A stretch of DNA of 64,000 bases from Bacillus sp. DNRA2. Lineage in GTDB: Bacteria; Bacillota; Bacilli; Bacillales; Cytobacillaceae. Shown in pieces: positions 33,911 to 43,514 of this stretch. The notes under the pieces are model-generated. The model searched no databases, was not told the DNA's origin, and was given only the letters and a program-made list of their open reading frames with translations. Where the stretch lies: positions 46,379 through 110,378 of the forward strand of contig NZ_JABAIT010000016.1 of the NCBI RefSeq assembly GCF_012843265.1, in the 5' to 3' direction. A program made the position numbers and the translations under genes. Each line of letters opens with the position of its first letter. Position 1 is the stretch's first letter.

Positions 33911-34357
33911 TTAAAGCAATTGCTTTAACTCCTCAGTCATTTCCTCGACTAACTCTGGTCTGCCATGAAACTGAGCAGGGGTATTTTGAAAAAGCTCGAT
34001 ACACCAGCCTTTGTCTTGTTTCACAGCAACTAAAGTTTGCTGAGCATTCACTGCTGGCTCTATATCCGATTTCCCAGGTGGGATCATTCCAGCAATTGCG
34101 TGTAAAATAGCAGCATCAGTTCCAAGACGCCGAATATTTTTAATTTTAGTTACAAAAGGAGCAGTCGGATGGCTTTCAAAGATGGGCTTAAGATGAGTTA
34201 GTATTTCCTCCTGACCAATGACCATACTCCCATCAAATCCAATTTGAACTCCGTGTTCTGCGAATTGTACTGACATTCCCAGTGCATCACGTCTATTCCA
34301 AGCATCAATGAGATTATGATATAGTGCTTGAACTTCATTCTGTAATGAATCCTTCAC
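33911..34357 (-). CDS. SnoaL-like / DUF4440-type protein
   Basis: 148-residue NTF2-fold protein of the SgcJ/EcaC type: 'LYHNLIDAWNRRDALGMSVQFAEHG', 'HLKPIFESHPTAPFVTKIKNIRRLG', 'QQTLVAVKQDKGWCIELFQNTPAQFHGRP', the last split over the beta sheet. Small-molecule binding or enzymatic role unknown. GTG start follows GAGGAGG. Single gene. Confidence 0.75.
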   Translation of the reverse strand: MKDSLQNEVQALYHNLIDAWNRRDALGMSVQFAEHGVQIGFDGSMVIGQEEILTHLKPIFESHPTAPFVTKIKNIRRLGTDAAILHAIAGMIPPGKSDIEPAVNAQQTLVAVKQDKGWCIELFQNTPAQFHGRPELVEEMTEELKQLL

Positions 34358-34469
34358 GCTCTATTCCTCCTCAAAATGTGAGTAATCCCTACAATATGTT
34401 ATCTAAGTTTAACACAACCTGTCGTAATTAACCTCTTAACCGTAATGCAGTTGGTAATGTTTAAATGTT

Positions 34470-35741
34470 TTAAGCAACTTCGGCTTGCTTAGCTGTATTT
34501 AAGTAATCATTTGCTTTTTCTTGATCAAATTGACCTTCCCATTTTGACATAACAATGGTCGCTAAAGAATTTCCCAAGACATTCACCGAAGTTCGTGCCA
34601 TATCCAACAACCGATCAATACCCGCAATAAATGCGACTCCCTCAAGCGGCAGTCCCATAGACCCAAGTGTTGTTAATACGACAACGAAGGAGGCACCAGG
34701 AACACCGGCCATTCCTTTGGAGGTTAACATTAATACTAACAACAATGTAATTTGTTGGGTCAATGATAAATGAATTCCATACATTTGTGCGACGAAAAGT
34801 GATGCCAATGCTTGATAAATGGATGAACCATCTAAATTAAATGTATAGCCTGTAGGAATAACAAAAGAAGTAATGGATTTCGGGCAACCAAACTTCTCCA
34901 TTTTATCCATAAGTCTTGGCAATACTGCCTCTGAACTTGCAGTAGTAAATGCCAAAATGAGTTCGTCTTTTAAAACTTTCATTAAAAGAAAAATATTTGT
35001 TCCTGACATTTTCGCAATCATCCCCAGAACGACAATCACAAAAAATACCATTGTAGCATAAACAGCAATCACTAATTTCCCTAATGGAATTAATGAAGTG
35101 ATCCCAAATTTGGCAACTGTTATTCCTATCAGCGCAAATACACCAAACGGAGCGAACTTCATCACTTGATTGGTTATCCAAAACATTGCATCTAATACAC
35201 CTTCAAAAAAACTAAGAACAGGTTTTCCTTTTTCTCCTACTGCCGCTATTCCTAAACCAAAAAACACAGAGAAGAAAATAATCGGCAATAAATCGCCTTG
35301 AGCAATAGATTCAAATATATTTTTCGGAACAATATGAACTATCGTGTCTGAAAAGCTTTGCGTTTCAGCTGTTTTCGTCGTTGCCTCGTATTTGGATATA
35401 TCACTTTTTTCAAGGTTACTAGTATCTAAACCAGCACCAGGATGGAATAAATTTGCCGATAGTAAGCCTATCGCAATTGCAATGGTTGTGACAATCTCAA
35501 AATATAGAAGGGTTTTTCCCCCCAGTTTCCCCAGTTTTTTAATATCGCCAACTCCCGCGATTGAGACTACTAATGCAGCGATAACTATAGGGACAACAAT
35601 CATTTTTATTAAACGAATAAAAATATCGCCAATTGGAGCGATAATGGCCATGACTGTTTCATTTCCATGAAATAAAGCACCAACAACTATCCCGAGAACA
35701 AGTGCAACAAAAATTTGCGAAGCTAGCCCAAACTTCCTCAT
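34470..35741 (-). CDS. gltP: Sodium/proton-dicarboxylate (glutamate/aspartate) symporter
   Basis: 423-residue DAACS-family carrier. Visible: 'IKMIVVPIVIAALVVSIAG' early, the serine-rich re-entrant loop 'AFTTASSEAVLPRLM', 'GYTFNLDGSSIYQALASLFVAQ', and 'GVPGASFVVVLTTL' with 'DRLLDMARTSVNVLGN' at the substrate site. B. subtilis GltP/GltT take up glutamate or aspartate; which fits better needs alignment. ATG follows TTAGGAGGATT. Single gene. Confidence 0.85.
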   Translation of the reverse strand: MRKFGLASQIFVALVLGIVVGALFHGNETVMAIIAPIGDIFIRLIKMIVVPIVIAALVVSIAGVGDIKKLGKLGGKTLLYFEIVTTIAIAIGLLSANLFHPGAGLDTSNLEKSDISKYEATTKTAETQSFSDTIVHIVPKNIFESIAQGDLLPIIFFSVFFGLGIAAVGEKGKPVLSFFEGVLDAMFWITNQVMKFAPFGVFALIGITVAKFGITSLIPLGKLVIAVYATMVFFVIVVLGMIAKMSGTNIFLLMKVLKDELILAFTTASSEAVLPRLMDKMEKFGCPKSITSFVIPTGYTFNLDGSSIYQALASLFVAQMYGIHLSLTQQITLLLVLMLTSKGMAGVPGASFVVVLTTLGSMGLPLEGVAFIAGIDRLLDMARTSVNVLGNSLATIVMSKWEGQFDQEKANDYLNTAKQAEVA

Positions 35742-35872
35742 TTAAAAATCCTCCTAAATTAGTAGTCTTATGTCATCGCTATTATGTGAATATTCAAAGC
35801 ATATAACGAGACCTACAAAAAACTACTAAAACCTACAGAGGCAATTTAAAAATGTGCGATAAATGTGCATTT

Positions 35873-36379
35873 TTAATTTAATTTATAGTTCGGTTCAACT
35901 TCCTTCCCATAAAGCTTGATAGCACCATAGCCAAGCACTCCTCCAGAGGTATTTAAAATTAGATCATCTACATCAAAAATTCCGAGAGAAAATACAACCT
36001 GAAGACATTCCAAGCATAAACTTAAACTCAAAGATAAAGTTAATCCGCCAATAAATGATAACTTATTATTTTTAGACAATAATACAAGAAAGATTCCAAA
36101 CGGGATGAACGCTACGATATTCCCAACCAAATTACTAAAATCATGCCACCCCGATAGGCTATGAATATTAATGAATATGGTTTTAAACGGGATCACATTA
36201 CCGCTTTGCAATTGGGACATAAGATGAGTTGGATTCTCTAGATTCTTCTGAAGTTGGTCCTTGAGAAAGGTCATATCTCTCCAATAGAATTTAAATAAGA
36301 TGATTTTAAGCAATCCGCACAAATAAGCAACAAATAGTAAAAGAACAATTATTTTGTTCATTAATTTCATTTTTTTCAT
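35873..36379 (-). CDS. vanZ: VanZ-like membrane protein
   Basis: 168-residue VanZ-family protein with about five spans: 'GLLKIILFKFYWRDM', 'NLVGNIVAFIPFGIFLVLLS', 'SLCLECLQVVFSLGIFDVDDLILNTSGGVLGYG', the last split between helix and loop and typical of the family. Known VanZ confers low teicoplanin resistance by an unclear mechanism. It overlaps vanY by 4 nt and is the last gene of vanR-vanS-vanY-vanZ. Confidence 0.83.
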   Translation of the reverse strand: MKKMKLMNKIIVLLLFVAYLCGLLKIILFKFYWRDMTFLKDQLQKNLENPTHLMSQLQSGNVIPFKTIFINIHSLSGWHDFSNLVGNIVAFIPFGIFLVLLSKNNKLSFIGGLTLSLSLSLCLECLQVVFSLGIFDVDDLILNTSGGVLGYGAIKLYGKEVEPNYKLN

Positions 36380-37293
36380 TGCGCCATCCTTACCTCTTTG
36401 CGATCATTGTTTATTGTTTTGGGATATACTGTCACAATTACACCATCGATATTGTTGCCTGAAATCTCCCAAGGCAGATTAGAAGGCACCTGGATTGTCG
36501 TATCTTCGGAAAGAGGGTAATATGTGATTTCATACTTATCACCATCTATAGTAGTTGAAATGGACTTTTGTTCTGTTAAGAAATCCATATATTCCTCTAA
36601 AGAAAAATTCTTTTCCTTCATAATTGCACTGTGAGGCAATCCAACATAGCGAATATGCCAAGGCTCATACTGAATGCCTGTGATCTTAGCTTTGTCCTTT
36701 GGATACCGTAAAACGAAACCGAATTTCCAAGCATTTTCTTCTATCCACTTTCCTTCTGGCGCTACAGCCATTTTCATTTGCGTCGAACCTACATCAAGAG
36801 ACAAGCCTAAATTGTGTTCACTATAGCCAGGTGGCAAGGCATAAGCAGATCCCATATTTTGATAAAGGACGCTTTGCTCATCAAAGTCTCGAAAACCACT
36901 AGTGATGGCGAAATATTGAAGGCCCTCTTTTTTTGCAGACTCAACCATCTCTTTGAATTTATGAGCAATATCCGCTGATAAATATATGTCACTGCCTAAC
37001 AACGCATAACTTTGAGCCAGGTCAGAATTAGCCGATAAATTTACTATATCCGATTTAATACTCTCTTGATGAACAGGATAGTTATTGTTAACCAAAAGCA
37101 AATCGCCTTGATAGATTTGGTCTTCTGTTATTTCAACTCTGTTGATATTCTCAGAAAGTCTTCCATCCTCTGTTATTGTCTTTTCAGATTGATTATCGTT
37201 TTGTATTTTTACATTCGGTTCAGAAAATGTTTCTAAATTAACAAAAGTTAATCCTAGGCACAATAATAAAAATAAAAAGCCCCACCTCTTCAT
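36376..37293 (-). CDS. vanY: D-alanyl-D-alanine carboxypeptidase, VanY type
   Basis: 305-residue secreted or membrane-anchored VanY metallopeptidase. Signal/anchor at 1-20; catalytic core 'TSGFRDFDEQ' (from about 131), 'SEHNLGLSLDVG' with zinc ligands His160 and Asp167, and 'EPWHIRYVG' with His213. It trims the terminal D-Ala of peptidoglycan precursors. The C-terminal extension resembles VanYB. ATG follows AAGGAGGAAACG. Stop overlaps vanZ, so the two are coupled; 105 bp separate it from vanS. Confidence 0.88.
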   Translation of the reverse strand: MKRWGFLFLLLCLGLTFVNLETFSEPNVKIQNDNQSEKTITEDGRLSENINRVEITEDQIYQGDLLLVNNNYPVHQESIKSDIVNLSANSDLAQSYALLGSDIYLSADIAHKFKEMVESAKKEGLQYFAITSGFRDFDEQSVLYQNMGSAYALPPGYSEHNLGLSLDVGSTQMKMAVAPEGKWIEENAWKFGFVLRYPKDKAKITGIQYEPWHIRYVGLPHSAIMKEKNFSLEEYMDFLTEQKSISTTIDGDKYEITYYPLSEDTTIQVPSNLPWEISGNNIDGVIVTVYPKTINNDRKEVRMAQ

Positions 37294-37398
37294 TCATTCG
37301 TTTCCTCCTTAAGCTTATCTGCTTATAAGTCTAGGGAAAACTATTTAAATAAAGTGTGGGGTAAAGTTTAAATTTTTCTTAAATCCTTTACATGGATG

Positions 37399-38511
37399 TT
37401 AAACATGTTCTATTTTTCCACTATCCTGAGGTAAGCGTACTTCAAAAATGGTCCGGATTATGCTACTTTCCACAGTAATGGTTCCATTATGCTGTTCCAC
37501 AATATTCTTGGCAATGAACAAGCCAATCCCCGTGCCACCGCCTTGATGCGTTCGGGCTTTATCACCAGTATAAAACATATCAAAGAGATGCGGGATTTCA
37601 GCTGGAGGAATGCTATCTCCATAATTCACTACTTGAACAACCACTTCATCCGCTTCAATAAAGCCGTTAATATCGACATACTGACCTTCATTTCCATAAC
37701 GAATGGCATTGGTCAGAAGATTTTCAAACACACGTGCTAACAATTCTCCATCGCCCAAAATGTGTAAATGGGCACTACTCTCCATTCGAGCAACTATATG
37801 ATTCTTTTTGAATGCAGGATACAATTCTTCATTTAATTGATAAAGCAGGTCAGTTAAATTGATTCTCTTTTTTTCAATTGGAAGCATACCATAGTTCATT
37901 CTAGTTATTTCAAATAATTCTTCAATTAGACTTTCTAAACGCTGAGATTTGGTAAAGGCAATCGTCAAATAATGTCTAACTTGGTCTTGTGTCAAGTTCT
38001 CATCCTTAAGGATTAAATCTAAATATCCTAAAACGGAGGTGAGCGGTGTCCGGAGATCATGAGCTAAATTTACAACTAACTGATCTTTACTACTTTCCGA
38101 GAAGTCTCCCCTTTCAATGGCAAGTTGCAATTTTTCATTTGCTAGATTAATATCTTGTGCAATATTTTCAAATTCATCATTTGATTCTATTTTTACACGA
38201 TAGGAGAAATCGCCATGTGCTAGATGGCCAATACCAGTGGAAATCTCTTTGAAGTACACTGAATAACGTTTAGTAAGTAAATAAAAGATCAAGAAAGAAA
38301 GTGGAATAAATATCAATAAAAAGAAATTAATATCGCCAATATATTTCAGGATTTGACGATAAAAAAACAGCGTTTCGCCGAATTGGACATATGTATGATA
38401 ATAGTATTGGAGCACCTTAAAGAAGGAATAGGTAATGATTCCTGACAACAACATACTTAAGCCAAATAATAGCGCCATCTTTGACCGAAAGCTGTGCACC
38501 ATTTTAGCCAT
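37399..38511 (-). CDS. vanS: Sensor histidine kinase, VanS-like
   Basis: 370-residue membrane kinase: TM1 about 15-34, TM2 about 62-80 with a 25-30 residue outer loop, HAMP, then H-box 'NLAHDLRTPLTS' with His151, N-box 'ENLLTNAIRYG' and G-box 'GGGTGIGLFIAKNIVEQH'. ATG 38511 overlaps the vanR stop by 8 nt and has GGGGAG upstream; the longer frame runs into vanR. The short sensor loop is like VanSA-class kinases that answer to cell-wall signals. The ligand is unknown. Confidence 0.85.
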   Translation of the reverse strand: MAKMVHSFRSKMALLFGLSMLLSGIITYSFFKVLQYYYHTYVQFGETLFFYRQILKYIGDINFFLLIFIPLSFLIFYLLTKRYSVYFKEISTGIGHLAHGDFSYRVKIESNDEFENIAQDINLANEKLQLAIERGDFSESSKDQLVVNLAHDLRTPLTSVLGYLDLILKDENLTQDQVRHYLTIAFTKSQRLESLIEELFEITRMNYGMLPIEKKRINLTDLLYQLNEELYPAFKKNHIVARMESSAHLHILGDGELLARVFENLLTNAIRYGNEGQYVDINGFIEADEVVVQVVNYGDSIPPAEIPHLFDMFYTGDKARTHQGGGTGIGLFIAKNIVEQHNGTITVESSIIRTIFEVRLPQDSGKIEHV

Positions 38512-39199
38512 TGAAGGAATACCCCACTCCCCACACCGTTTTAATCCATTTGTGGTTATGTTTACCTTCTTCAAGTTTTTTCCGCAACGTACGTATGTGT
38601 ACCATTACCGTATTGCCACTTTCGAAGTATGTTTCTCCCCAGACGTGATGAAAAATATTTTCGACACTATATACCTTCTTTGGATAACTCGCAAGTAAAT
38701 ACAAAATGTCAAACTCTTTCGGCGTAAGCTCGATATTCTCACCGTATAAAGTTACTGTGCGCTTTTCAGCTGTAATCACTAATCCACCATATTCCAAGCA
38801 GGTTTTATTATCTGCTTTCGGTTGGTTTAGCTTCAGAAAACGTCGAAGCTGTGCATTTACACGGGCAACCAATTCTATCGGAGTAAATGGTTTAGTCATA
38901 TAATCATCTGCACCAATTACCAGTCCCTGTACTTTATCGAAATCAGATGTTTTAGCACTCAAAAAAATGATGGGCATATTATATTGTTCGCGAATGCGAC
39001 GAGTGACTTCATATCCATCCATTTTCGGCATCATGATATCTAATATCAGCAAATCAACCGGCTGAGACTCGACTATATTTACAGCCTCTTGTCCATCTGA
39101 TGCTTTAATCACATGGTATCCTTCTTTTTCTAAATGGATAGCAATCAGAACAGCAATTTCCGCCTCATCATCAGCTACTAAAATTGATAAGCGTTTCAT
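38504..39199 (-). CDS. vanR: OmpR/PhoB-type response regulator, VanR-like
   Basis: 231 residues: receiver with 'VADDEAEI', phospho-acceptor Asp54 in 'LILDIMMPKMDG', 'FLSAKTSD' and 'GADDYMTKPF', then a winged helix ('ELTPKEFDILYLLASYPKKVYSVENIFHHVWG', in two parts, and 'VWGVGYSF'). First gene of the vanRSYZ operon. It would control the D,D-peptidase and VanZ. ATG has a short AGGAG-like site upstream. The divergent DUF2238 gene may also be a target. Confidence 0.88.
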   Translation of the reverse strand: MKRLSILVADDEAEIAVLIAIHLEKEGYHVIKASDGQEAVNIVESQPVDLLILDIMMPKMDGYEVTRRIREQYNMPIIFLSAKTSDFDKVQGLVIGADDYMTKPFTPIELVARVNAQLRRFLKLNQPKADNKTCLEYGGLVITAEKRTVTLYGENIELTPKEFDILYLLASYPKKVYSVENIFHHVWGETYFESGNTVMVHIRTLRKKLEEGKHNHKWIKTVWGVGYSFNG

Positions 39200-39318
39200 T
39201 TATTTCACTCCTATGTAAAGTTTTCTTATTTCAGAACCTAGCACCCCATACCTCTTTCTATATTTTTTAAATTTTAACTAATACTATATTCATCTTGTCT
39301 TTTGATGGAGTGATTTGA

Positions 39319-39939
39319 GTGTCACGTAAAAAAGCTAGTTCGATACATTTTTTCTTGTTATTTGTTGTTATGCTTATTCTTATTTGGTCCATGATTAAAC
39401 CTGAGGAAGGTTACAAGGTCTGGTTGATGGAGGTTTCACCTTCATTATTAGTCTTAATATTCTTGATTTCAAGCTACAATCATTTTCGTCTAACAACTGT
39501 TTCCTATGTCATTATTAGCCTTCTTGTCATCTTAACGATTATTGGAGGACATTATTCTTATTCCAAAGTTCCCCTCTTTACATGGATCAAAGATTATTTT
39601 GATTTAAAAAGAAACCACTATGATCGGTTTGGTCATTTCCTTAAGGGCTCTATGGTCATAGTTATACTAGAGATATTATTGAAGAAAACAACTTTATTGA
39701 AAAGTAAAACAACCAATTTTATTGCTCTATGTATAACACTAGCAATCGGGGCATTCTACGAAATCATCGAGTGGACAAGTACAAAAATAGGGAAAGAAGG
39801 GAAAGCCACAAAAGATTTTTTAGGCATGCAAGGAGACGTATGGGACGCCCAGTTGGATATGGCATTTTTATTAGCAGGATCCATTCTTTCGCTTTTTTTC
39901 ACTAAAATTCTTTATAAAGTATTGGAAAAACCTAGATAA
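39319..39939 (+). CDS. DUF2238 (YjdF) membrane protein
   Basis: 206-residue YjdF/DUF2238 protein with about six spans: 'YDRFGHFLKGSM' and 'AFYEIIEWTSTKIGKEGKATKDFLGMQGDVWDAQLDMAF' (in several segments) are the family's conserved loops with His, Asp and Glu residues facing the membrane. GTG follows GGAG 8 nt upstream. Divergent from vanR across 119 bp, so it may belong to the VanR regulon. Function unknown. Confidence 0.78.
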   Translation: MSRKKASSIHFFLLFVVMLILIWSMIKPEEGYKVWLMEVSPSLLVLIFLISSYNHFRLTTVSYVIISLLVILTIIGGHYSYSKVPLFTWIKDYFDLKRNHYDRFGHFLKGSMVIVILEILLKKTTLLKSKTTNFIALCITLAIGAFYEIIEWTSTKIGKEGKATKDFLGMQGDVWDAQLDMAFLLAGSILSLFFTKILYKVLEKPR

Positions 39940-39988
39940 ACTGCAACTATCAGAAACTGCTTCTTGAACAATTTCTCTTTAATAAAAC

Positions 39989-40024
39989 ACAGAGGGTGAC
40001 CATAGTTGGAACACCCTCTGTTTT
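39989..40024 (+). terminator. Terminator of the DUF2238 gene
   Basis: ACAGAGGGTG / CACCCTCTGT with T-run. Confidence 0.8.
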
Positions 40025-40061
40025 AATCTATAATTACTAATTTCTCAATTAAACTCCAAAT

Positions 40062-41651
40062 TTACGCTTCAATTTCCATTAACGCTTCTGCACATTTTAT
40101 GCCGTCAACGGCACTGGATGTGATGCCACCAGCATAACCTGCCCCTTCACCACAAGGGTATAAGCCCTTGATATTCGACTCAAATGTCAGCAGGTTTCGC
40201 TTAATGGTAACCGGTGATGAACTCCGACTTTCGACAGCTGATAATACTGCATCATGTCTGATAAAGCCTGAGAGTTTTTTATTCATTACTTGCAATCCAT
40301 CTTTTATACTATCAATGATAAAATCATCCAGACATTCTCTTAAATCTGTCGGCGTAACTCCTGGGGAATATGTTGGCATAATATCACCGAGTTGTTTGCT
40401 GCCCTTATTGACTAAGAAATCACCGACCAATTGAACTGGTGCAAAATAATTGCTCCCACCAAGTTCAAATGCTTTCCGCTCAAGCTTCCTTTGGAACTCG
40501 ATAGCTGCCAAAACCTCTCCATTAAAATCATTTGGTGTTACAGAAACAAGCAATGCGCTGTTAGCATTTTCACCACTTCTTGCGCTATAGCTCATCCCAT
40601 TTGTAACGACAGTATTTTTTTCTGATGCGGAAGCGACAACATGACCACCTGGGCACATGCAGAACGTGTAAACACCCCGTCCACTAGGAAGGTGGGCATT
40701 CAACTTATATTCAGACGCACCTAATAATGGGCTACTCGCAAAGCAGCCGAATTGCTGTGCATCAATGTCTTTTTGATGATGTTCAATACGGACACCAACA
40801 GCAAAAGGTTTCGGAATCATATCTACCCCTAAATCCTTTAGCTTATAAAAAGTATCGCGAGCACTATGCCCGATTGCCAGTACAACAGCATCGGTTTCGA
40901 TTGACTCAGTCTCCCCTTGCCGCTCTAGGACCACACCTCTAACTTGATCATTCTCAATAATAAGGTCCTGCATTTTTGTTTCGAAATACACTTCCCCACC
41001 GAGATGTTCAATTTTTTTACGGATATTTCTAACTACCGTTATTAAAATATCAGTTCCAATATGGGGTTTTGCCAAATAGGCTATCTCCCGAGGAGCACCA
41101 GCGTCTACGAATTCCTTTAATATTTTCGGAATCCTTGTATTTTTTATGCCAGTTGTTAATTTACCATCGGAAAAGGTCCCTGCTCCACCCTCACCAAACT
41201 GGACATTGCTATTTGTATCAAGCACTCCTTCCTTCCAAAACTTTTCAACAGCCAATTTTCGGCGATCGACGTCCATTCCTTGCTCGACAACAATCGGGTT
41301 TAAACCATGTTCTGCTAATACCAAGGCACAGAAAAGTCCAGCAGGTCCACTGCCTACAACAACAGGACGGGTGGTTTTTTTTGTTTTCTTAATCATGTAT
41401 TCAAGAGGTTTGATTGACGAAACATCTTTTATGCCCAAATACAATTTCTCGTTTTCCATTTCAACATCCACAGAATAAACAAGCTGGACATTATTTTTTT
41501 CCCTGGCATCAATTGACTTTTTCGAAATACTAAAAGACAATATTCTGTCCTGCTTGACTCTTAGTTTTTTCTGGATTTTCTGAGCCAAAAGTTCACTTTC
41601 CTTACTTGGTTCAAAGTCAGCACGAAGCTTAATATTACTTATTCTTAGCAT
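40062..41651 (-). CDS. FAD-dependent dehydrogenase, COG2509 type
   Basis: 529-residue flavoprotein. A small N-terminal domain (1-85), then a Rossmann FAD site 'VVGSGPAGLFCALVLAEHG', 'QFGEGGAGTFSDGKLTTG' and C-terminal 'PCGEGAGYAGGITSSAVDGIKCAEAL'. This is the COG2509 group of conserved flavoproteins; the reaction is unknown. ATG has AGGATGG upstream. Single gene between convergent neighbours. Confidence 0.85.
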   Translation of the reverse strand: MLRISNIKLRADFEPSKESELLAQKIQKKLRVKQDRILSFSISKKSIDAREKNNVQLVYSVDVEMENEKLYLGIKDVSSIKPLEYMIKKTKKTTRPVVVGSGPAGLFCALVLAEHGLNPIVVEQGMDVDRRKLAVEKFWKEGVLDTNSNVQFGEGGAGTFSDGKLTTGIKNTRIPKILKEFVDAGAPREIAYLAKPHIGTDILITVVRNIRKKIEHLGGEVYFETKMQDLIIENDQVRGVVLERQGETESIETDAVVLAIGHSARDTFYKLKDLGVDMIPKPFAVGVRIEHHQKDIDAQQFGCFASSPLLGASEYKLNAHLPSGRGVYTFCMCPGGHVVASASEKNTVVTNGMSYSARSGENANSALLVSVTPNDFNGEVLAAIEFQRKLERKAFELGGSNYFAPVQLVGDFLVNKGSKQLGDIMPTYSPGVTPTDLRECLDDFIIDSIKDGLQVMNKKLSGFIRHDAVLSAVESRSSSPVTIKRNLLTFESNIKGLYPCGEGAGYAGGITSSAVDGIKCAEALMEIEA

Positions 41652-41765
41652 GATTTATTCCATCCTAGATTTATTTTTATTGATAATATTATTTCACTAA
41701 TCTAAAAAAGTAATAGAAGATGATAATAGATAAATACGAATCATTTTAACACGAATTCTGCACAG

Positions 41766-41803
41766 AAAAAAGCACATTCCAAATCCAATGAAATGTGCTT
41801 TTT
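41766..41803. terminator. Terminator after the recombinase gene
   Basis: AAAAAAGCACATT / AATGTGCTTTTT stem, downstream of the recombinase on the minus strand. Confidence 0.8.
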
Positions 41804-41851
41804 AATTTCGTTCTAATTCGTGATTTATTAAAAATGATATACCAAAAAGGT

Positions 41852-43369
41852 CTATTTAACCACTCGAAAGTTTGCTGGTGATTTTATGTAATCTTTAGTA
41901 ATAATAGTATATCCTTCTTTTTCTAAAATTACCTTTTCAACGATTCTTTCAATCATTACCCATTTTTCAATAATATTGCATTCCTCAAACCTTTTATTCC
42001 AATTAATTAATTCGTATTTTAAAAAATTGAAAGACTGTTCTTTACTTAACAGGTTACAAAGACGATTATCAAGGTGAAAAAGTTCTATGTTCAAATCATG
42101 TATGTCATTTTCAACCTTATTAATTTTAGACAACTCTTTTGCATTTTTCATCATAAAGTACAAGGAATACATGAGTTTTAATTCTTCTTTCAATTTATCT
42201 ATTTTCTCCGTAATGAATCCTTTGTCTCTAATGAGATTTGTATTATCTATTATGATATTATTGCTTTCAATTAATTTTTGTAATGATGAAATAACTAATT
42301 CCTCGTGCTTTTCAGCTCCAAAATCTCTTTGATTATGTAGAATATGGTGATTTTTTGAATAATCACATACATAACGCCGGTATATTTTGGCATCAATATT
42401 ATTTCTATTTAATGATTTTGGTCTTCCCCTATTAATTTCGGATTTTAGCTTTTTTCCACAATAACCACAGAAACATAGATCATTTAGTAAGAATTCTTCC
42501 TTTGGTGTCACCCCCGAATAATTGTTATGTGGTATCCTCTTATCCATTAATTTTTGAGTTTCACTAAATATTTTTTCATCAACAATAATTAACTTCTCAT
42601 TTTTAGGTTGCGGTTTCCATTCAGAACGCTTATGTCTCCCGTTCAAATTTGAATATTTATTAAAGGCTGGGAAACCGATGTAAACTGGGTTTCTCAATAT
42701 TCTGGTAATAGTAGTATAAATCCATTGCTTGCCATGGCGTGTTTTTATTTTTTGATTGTTTAGCACTTGTGTAATCTTGCATGAACCAAATTGATTTATA
42801 CACGCTAAATTAAATATTTTGTTAACAACATCAGCTTCGGTTGGATTAATTACAAGTTCTGATATGCCGTTTACCTTAACTAATTTATACCCGTAGGGTG
42901 CAGACCCTCCAGTAAATGAACCTTCCTCTTTCAATTGAGCAAAACGTTTTTTTACTCTCTGGGATGTCTTTTCAACTTCTTTTGAAGATTGGTCAAAGTA
43001 CTTCATTTCATCATTTGAAAAGCCTGAAAACTTTCCATCAATTACAGACCAAATCTCAACTTCAGCAGCCTTGAAAGTATCAAAGAAAAATTCCATTTCC
43101 TCTTTTTTTCTTCCAATCCTATCCAGCATAAAAACCAATAGAACATCAAATTCTTTTTGCTTTGCACCTAGTAGAATTCTATTTAAACCTTCACGTTTTT
43201 CTATTGTTTTACTATATCCAGAAACAGCCAACTCTTCTATTTCACGCTCGATGATACAATTTTGTAAATTTGATACATATTCTAAACAGGCTTTTCTCTG
43301 TAAAGTAATATCATGTTGTAGGACCTGACTTTTAGTTGAGACACGGTAGTAAGCCCATACCCTTTTCAC
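41852..43369 (-). CDS. Large serine recombinase (site-specific)
   Basis: 505-residue large serine recombinase. Catalytic domain with nucleophile in 'YYRVSTKSQ', 'MLDRIGRKKEEMEFFFDTF'-type helices and 'FDQSSKEVEKTSQRVKKRF'; recombinase domain with 'TGGSAPYGYKLV' and 'ITRILRNPVYIGFPAFNK'; zinc ribbon 'CFCGYCGKKLKSE' and 'YVCDYSKNH'; then a coiled coil. GTG 43369 has AAAGGGG upstream. It looks more AT-rich than its neighbours, a sign of transfer. It stands alone: no excisionase, phage or cargo genes, and the tRNA-Val gene lies 145 bp upstream. May be a remnant or an active solo element. Confidence 0.9.
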   Translation of the reverse strand: MKRVWAYYRVSTKSQVLQHDITLQRKACLEYVSNLQNCIIEREIEELAVSGYSKTIEKREGLNRILLGAKQKEFDVLLVFMLDRIGRKKEEMEFFFDTFKAAEVEIWSVIDGKFSGFSNDEMKYFDQSSKEVEKTSQRVKKRFAQLKEEGSFTGGSAPYGYKLVKVNGISELVINPTEADVVNKIFNLACINQFGSCKITQVLNNQKIKTRHGKQWIYTTITRILRNPVYIGFPAFNKYSNLNGRHKRSEWKPQPKNEKLIIVDEKIFSETQKLMDKRIPHNNYSGVTPKEEFLLNDLCFCGYCGKKLKSEINRGRPKSLNRNNIDAKIYRRYVCDYSKNHHILHNQRDFGAEKHEELVISSLQKLIESNNIIIDNTNLIRDKGFITEKIDKLKEELKLMYSLYFMMKNAKELSKINKVENDIHDLNIELFHLDNRLCNLLSKEQSFNFLKYELINWNKRFEECNIIEKWVMIERIVEKVILEKEGYTIITKDYIKSPANFRVVK

Positions 43370-43470
43370 TAAAATCAACCCCTTTATTAGATTGGCTCTA
43401 TAATAATCATAGCACATACGTTCGCATAAATCTATTTTGAAGAATGTAATTCACAAACTAAACAAAAACA

Positions 43471-43512
43471 TAAAAAAGTCCTAACATTTTAATTAATGTT
43501 AGGACTTTTTTT
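43471..43512. terminator. Terminator between tRNA-Val and the recombinase gene
   Basis: Stem AGTCCTAACATT / AATGTTAGGACT with A-run and T-run; functions for the tRNA on the minus strand. Confidence 0.85.
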
Positions 43513-43514
43513 GA

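Noticed and set aside
36376..39199. Complete glycopeptide-resistance cluster
   Set aside because: vanH, the D-Ala-D-Lac ligase and vanX are not present on either side.
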